From Bacteroidales bacterium (lineage in GTDB: Bacteria; Bacteroidota; Bacteroidia; Bacteroidales; ML635J-15), in NCBI GenBank assembly GCA_023228725.1, contig JALOAQ010000049.1:1-20699 (forward strand): a stretch of DNA of 20,699 nt. Reading direction: 5' to 3'. Below, in pieces: positions 18,491 through 20,699 of this stretch. The notes under the pieces were generated by a model that saw nothing but the letters and a program-made list of their open reading frames with translations, was not told the origin of the DNA and made no database searches. Both the position numbers and the translations under genes were made by a program. Every line of letters begins with the position of its first letter. Within the stretch, counting starts at the first letter, position 1.

Positions 18491-19720
18491 TCATAGAAAA
18501 AGTAAATTATTAAATATTTTATGCGTAGAGCCAAAAGACGCACTTATATATTGTTTTGCATTAATTTGACAGTTTCTGTATATATTACCGCCACTAATCA
18601 ATAAATTCATTATATTTTCATAATCTTTGGAAGTATTTACGCTAAAGCCTACCTGATTTGCAATTAATTCAGTCGCTTCATTAAACTTTTTGTAATTTGG
18701 ACCAAAAATCACAGGAATTTCATAAACTACAGCTTCCAAAATATTATGAATGCCTTTTCCAAAACCTCCTCCAACATAAGCAATGATTGCATAACGATAA
18801 AGTTTTGATAATAAGCCAATTGAATCTATTATTATTAGTCGGGTAGATGGATTTAGCTTTTCAATTTTTGATAATCTTTGACTTTCAATTTTGAAATTTT
18901 GCTCTATATTTCTTAATTTACCTTCTGTAATTTCGTGTGGGGCAATTATAAATACATATTCCTTAGCTGAAGTATTTATAAAATTTGAAATCAATTTTTC
19001 ATCTGCTTCCCAAGTGCTACCAAAAACAAAACAGGTTTTATCTTTGCAAAATTTTTTAAAAATTGGATTATTGTAATCTTCTTTCGCTATATCAACAACT
19101 CTATCAATTCTTGTATCACCACAAACCAAAGTATTGTTAAAATTATATTTTTTAAGCAAATTTTGTGATTCTTCAGTTTGTAAAAATATTTTATCAAAAA
19201 ATCCCAAAGCTTTACGATATGTTTTTCCATAAAACTTAAAAAATACCTGATTAGGACGAAAAATGGCAGAAATTAAATAAGTAGGAATTTTGTTTTTATT
19301 TAATCTTTCTAAAAAATAATACCATATTTCATATTTTACAAAAATTACAAGAGAAGGATTTGTAATTTCTATAAATTCTTTTGCATTTTGTGCTGAATCA
19401 AAAGGTAAATAACAAACAATATCAGCAAATTGATAGTCTTTTCTTGCTTGGTATCCACTTGGGCTAAAAAAACTTAAAATAATTTTATATTGAGGTTTTT
19501 CGGTTTTTATTTTTTCAAGCAAAGGTCTGCCTTGTTCAAATTCTCCTAAAGAGGCACAATGAAACCAAATATACTTTGATTTTTTATCAATTTTAGATTT
19601 AAGCTCTTCTCTCCATTTTTTTCTGCCTTGAATCATAAATTTTGCTTTTTTATTAAAAAGCGAGGCAATTTTAATTGATAAAAAATATGATTGAGTAATT
19701 ATTTTATAAGCAAAAAGCAT
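18491..19720 (-). CDS. waaA: 3-deoxy-D-manno-octulosonic acid (Kdo) transferase
   Basis: WaaA/KdtA (409 residues) transfers Kdo from CMP-Kdo to the lipid A precursor at the cytoplasmic face of the inner membrane, starting the LPS core. The N-terminal ~22 residues are hydrophobic and act as the membrane anchor, followed by the family's GRKKW segment (32-36). ASLGEFEQ at 56-63 includes the catalytic glutamate, Glu60. The Kdo/CMP-binding half has GSTWEADE (234-241) and GGGFGKGIHNILEA (317-330), followed by PVIFGPNYKKFNEA, as in the GT-B fold enzymes of this family. The length is normal. The start is 2 bp after the stop of the upstream outer membrane protein gene, so the two are co-transcribed and probably coupled. 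Whether it adds one or more Kdo residues cannot be read from sequence. Confidence 0.95.
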   Translation of the reverse strand: MLFAYKIITQSYFLSIKIASLFNKKAKFMIQGRKKWREELKSKIDKKSKYIWFHCASLGEFEQGRPLLEKIKTEKPQYKIILSFFSPSGYQARKDYQFADIVCYLPFDSAQNAKEFIEITNPSLVIFVKYEIWYYFLERLNKNKIPTYLISAIFRPNQVFFKFYGKTYRKALGFFDKIFLQTEESQNLLKKYNFNNTLVCGDTRIDRVVDIAKEDYNNPIFKKFCKDKTCFVFGSTWEADEKLISNFINTSAKEYVFIIAPHEITEGKLRNIEQNFKIESQRLSKIEKLNPSTRLIIIDSIGLLSKLYRYAIIAYVGGGFGKGIHNILEAVVYEIPVIFGPNYKKFNEATELIANQVGFSVNTSKDYENIMNLLISGGNIYRNCQINAKQYISASFGSTHKIFNNLLFL

Positions 19721-19722
19721 AT

Positions 19723-20475
19723 CTAATAAAAATAATATTTGTCAGGTGCTTTTGTATAGACGGGAATTATCCAACCAAATCTAAATCCACTTAAAAAGTC
19801 CTTACGTTTTGTATTATCATATCCCATAAGATTAAAATCATAATCTCGGCGGCTCATTGTAAAAGCTTGATAAAATTCAAATCCTAAATAAAAATTTATT
19901 AATCCTTTATTGTCTAAATATTGATAACCTATAAATTCTTTGACAGAAAAACCATTACTTAGTTTATCATATCCTTTTTTATAATCGCCTAAAATTGGAG
20001 GTGCATTATTATCTTTATTCTCAATATGAATATGATGCTGCAAAAGACCGCCACCAATATTAATTAGTATTCCTGAATTTTTATTTGGACCTAAAACCGG
20101 TATAAGTTTGCTAATATTTGCTCCTGCGTAAAAACCTCTTTCGCTTAAAGAAAAAGTTGCATATTCACCATATTGGTTAATAATATATCCTGTTTCTGTC
20201 ATTATTTCAGAAAAAATAGAAGAGGAATCTTTAATATTCCCACCAAAAAGATAAGATGCATCTAATCCAAAACTCCAATTAGATTTAAGTTTATAATCTA
20301 AACTTCCACCAATCATAGATGAGAAGCCAAAACGTTTTGCCATATCTGCACTTGGAGTATGTATAGAATAATGAATGGAAAACTTTAATACATTAATGCT
20401 AGAATCACTAATCTGTGCTTTTAAACTAAACACAGACAATAGTGAAATAAAAACCAAATAAATTTTTGTTTTCAT
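19723..20475 (-). CDS. Predicted outer membrane beta-barrel protein upstream of waaA
   Basis: The protein has 250 residues with a Sec signal peptide (MKTKIYLVFISLLSVFSLKAQ). The mature part consists of amphipathic strands ending in aromatics and separated by glycine and asparagine turns (SMIGGSLDYKL, SFGLDASYLFGG, GFYAGANISKL, LINIGGGLLQHH, LINFYLGFEFYQAF, LSGFRFGWIIPVY). This fits a small eight- to ten-stranded outer membrane barrel. The last residues, KYYFY, end in an aromatic, as recognised by the BAM machinery. No enzyme motif was seen and no specific function is assigned. It is not a lipoprotein and has no T9SS C-terminal domain. The stop is 2 bp before waaA, suggesting a link to LPS or the outer membrane, but that is context only. 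Confidence 0.8.
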   Translation of the reverse strand: MKTKIYLVFISLLSVFSLKAQISDSSINVLKFSIHYSIHTPSADMAKRFGFSSMIGGSLDYKLKSNWSFGLDASYLFGGNIKDSSSIFSEIMTETGYIINQYGEYATFSLSERGFYAGANISKLIPVLGPNKNSGILINIGGGLLQHHIHIENKDNNAPPILGDYKKGYDKLSNGFSVKEFIGYQYLDNKGLINFYLGFEFYQAFTMSRRDYDFNLMGYDNTKRKDFLSGFRFGWIIPVYTKAPDKYYFY

Positions 20476-20559
20476 TTTGCAAAATTATAAAAACTTAACA
20501 CATCTTAAAACTAAAAAATATAGTAAATATTGTAAAAAAACATTATTTTCTATTTTTTA

Positions 20560-20589
20560 TTTGGAATTTTGAGAAAAAGTCTATATTTA
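20560..20589 (+). promoter_or_regulatory. Candidate Bacteroidota-type promoter for the gene at 20612
   Basis: TTTG at 20560-20563 is followed after 18 bp by TATATTTA at 20582-20589, which matches the Bacteroidota -7 consensus TAnnTTTG except at the last base. The spacing falls in the usual range for -33/-7 elements, and transcription would start about 15-20 bp before the ATG at 20612. AT-rich background makes chance matches likely. Confidence 0.35.
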
Positions 20590-20611
20590 AAAACTTTAAA
20601 AATTAAATTCT

Positions 20612-20699
20612 ATGAAAAAGATAACATGCATTGGAATATTACTGTTTAGCATTCTTTTAAACACTAGTAATATTGTAGCTCAAAAAATTCCTTATATGA
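20612..20699 (+). CDS. 5' end of an exported protein gene (partial)
   Basis: An ATG at 20612 opens a frame that runs off the window after 29 codons. The visible residues form a signal peptide: MKK, the hydrophobic core ITCIGILLFSILLN, and TSNIVAQ followed by KIP. The Q after VA is the common Bacteroidota cleavage context. The Cys at residue 6 is too early and lacks a lipobox around it, so this does not look like a lipoprotein. The mature protein is not visible and no function can be given. It is transcribed divergently from the outer membrane protein/waaA pair, with a 136-bp gap. Confidence 0.65.
   Translation, partial: MKKITCIGILLFSILLNTSNIVAQKIPYM

Overview
The window is low-GC DNA from a member of the Bacteroidota. 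It carries a type IX secretion (T9SS) adhesin with a gliding-motility-type C-terminal domain, a PorP/SprF-family outer membrane protein, an OmpA protein with TPR and PD40 repeats, Kdo transferase (a Gram-negative trait), and exported proteins whose signal peptides end in a Q just after the cleavage region. The order cannot be settled from this DNA. No tRNA, rRNA, CRISPR, integrase or transposase was seen, so it reads as chromosomal sequence with one very large variable surface gene.

Layout: (1) 1-255 is the 3' end of an unrecognised gene. (2) 304-1352, minus strand, is a two-gene unit: a PmtA-like methyltransferase and, overlapping it by 4 bp, a small cysteine-motif protein of unknown function. 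(3) 1353-1698 is non-coding and AT-rich and contains a 12-bp inverted repeat. (4) 1699-15436, plus strand, is a tight run of four genes: a small exported protein, a 3364-residue modular adhesin, a PorP/SprF protein and an OmpA/TPR/PD40 protein. It ends at a bidirectional terminator at 15445-15480. (5) 15506-18085, minus strand, is the cobalamin-dependent ribonucleotide reductase nrdJ. (6) 18086-18490 is non-coding. (7) 18491-20475, minus strand, holds a predicted beta-barrel outer membrane protein followed 2 bp later by waaA (Kdo transferase). (8) A divergent exported protein begins at 20612 and runs off the end.

The centre of interest is block 4. The adhesin is exported by Sec, then taken over the outer membrane by T9SS through its type B (CHU_C) C-terminal domain. 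The adjacent PorP/SprF protein is the expected partner for that domain type, and the OmpA protein can bind peptidoglycan and so tie the assembly to the cell wall. The adhesin body is a mosaic of DUF11, VCBS/cadherin-like, HYR and SprB modules. It includes an exactly periodic 237-bp HYR array in an A-B-A-B pattern, evidence of expansion by intragenic duplication. The flanking genes (nrdJ, waaA) are housekeeping. Nothing in the window clearly represents a wholly new system. The least explained parts are the small exported protein at the head of the adhesin run and the CxCxCxxCW protein coupled to the methyltransferase.
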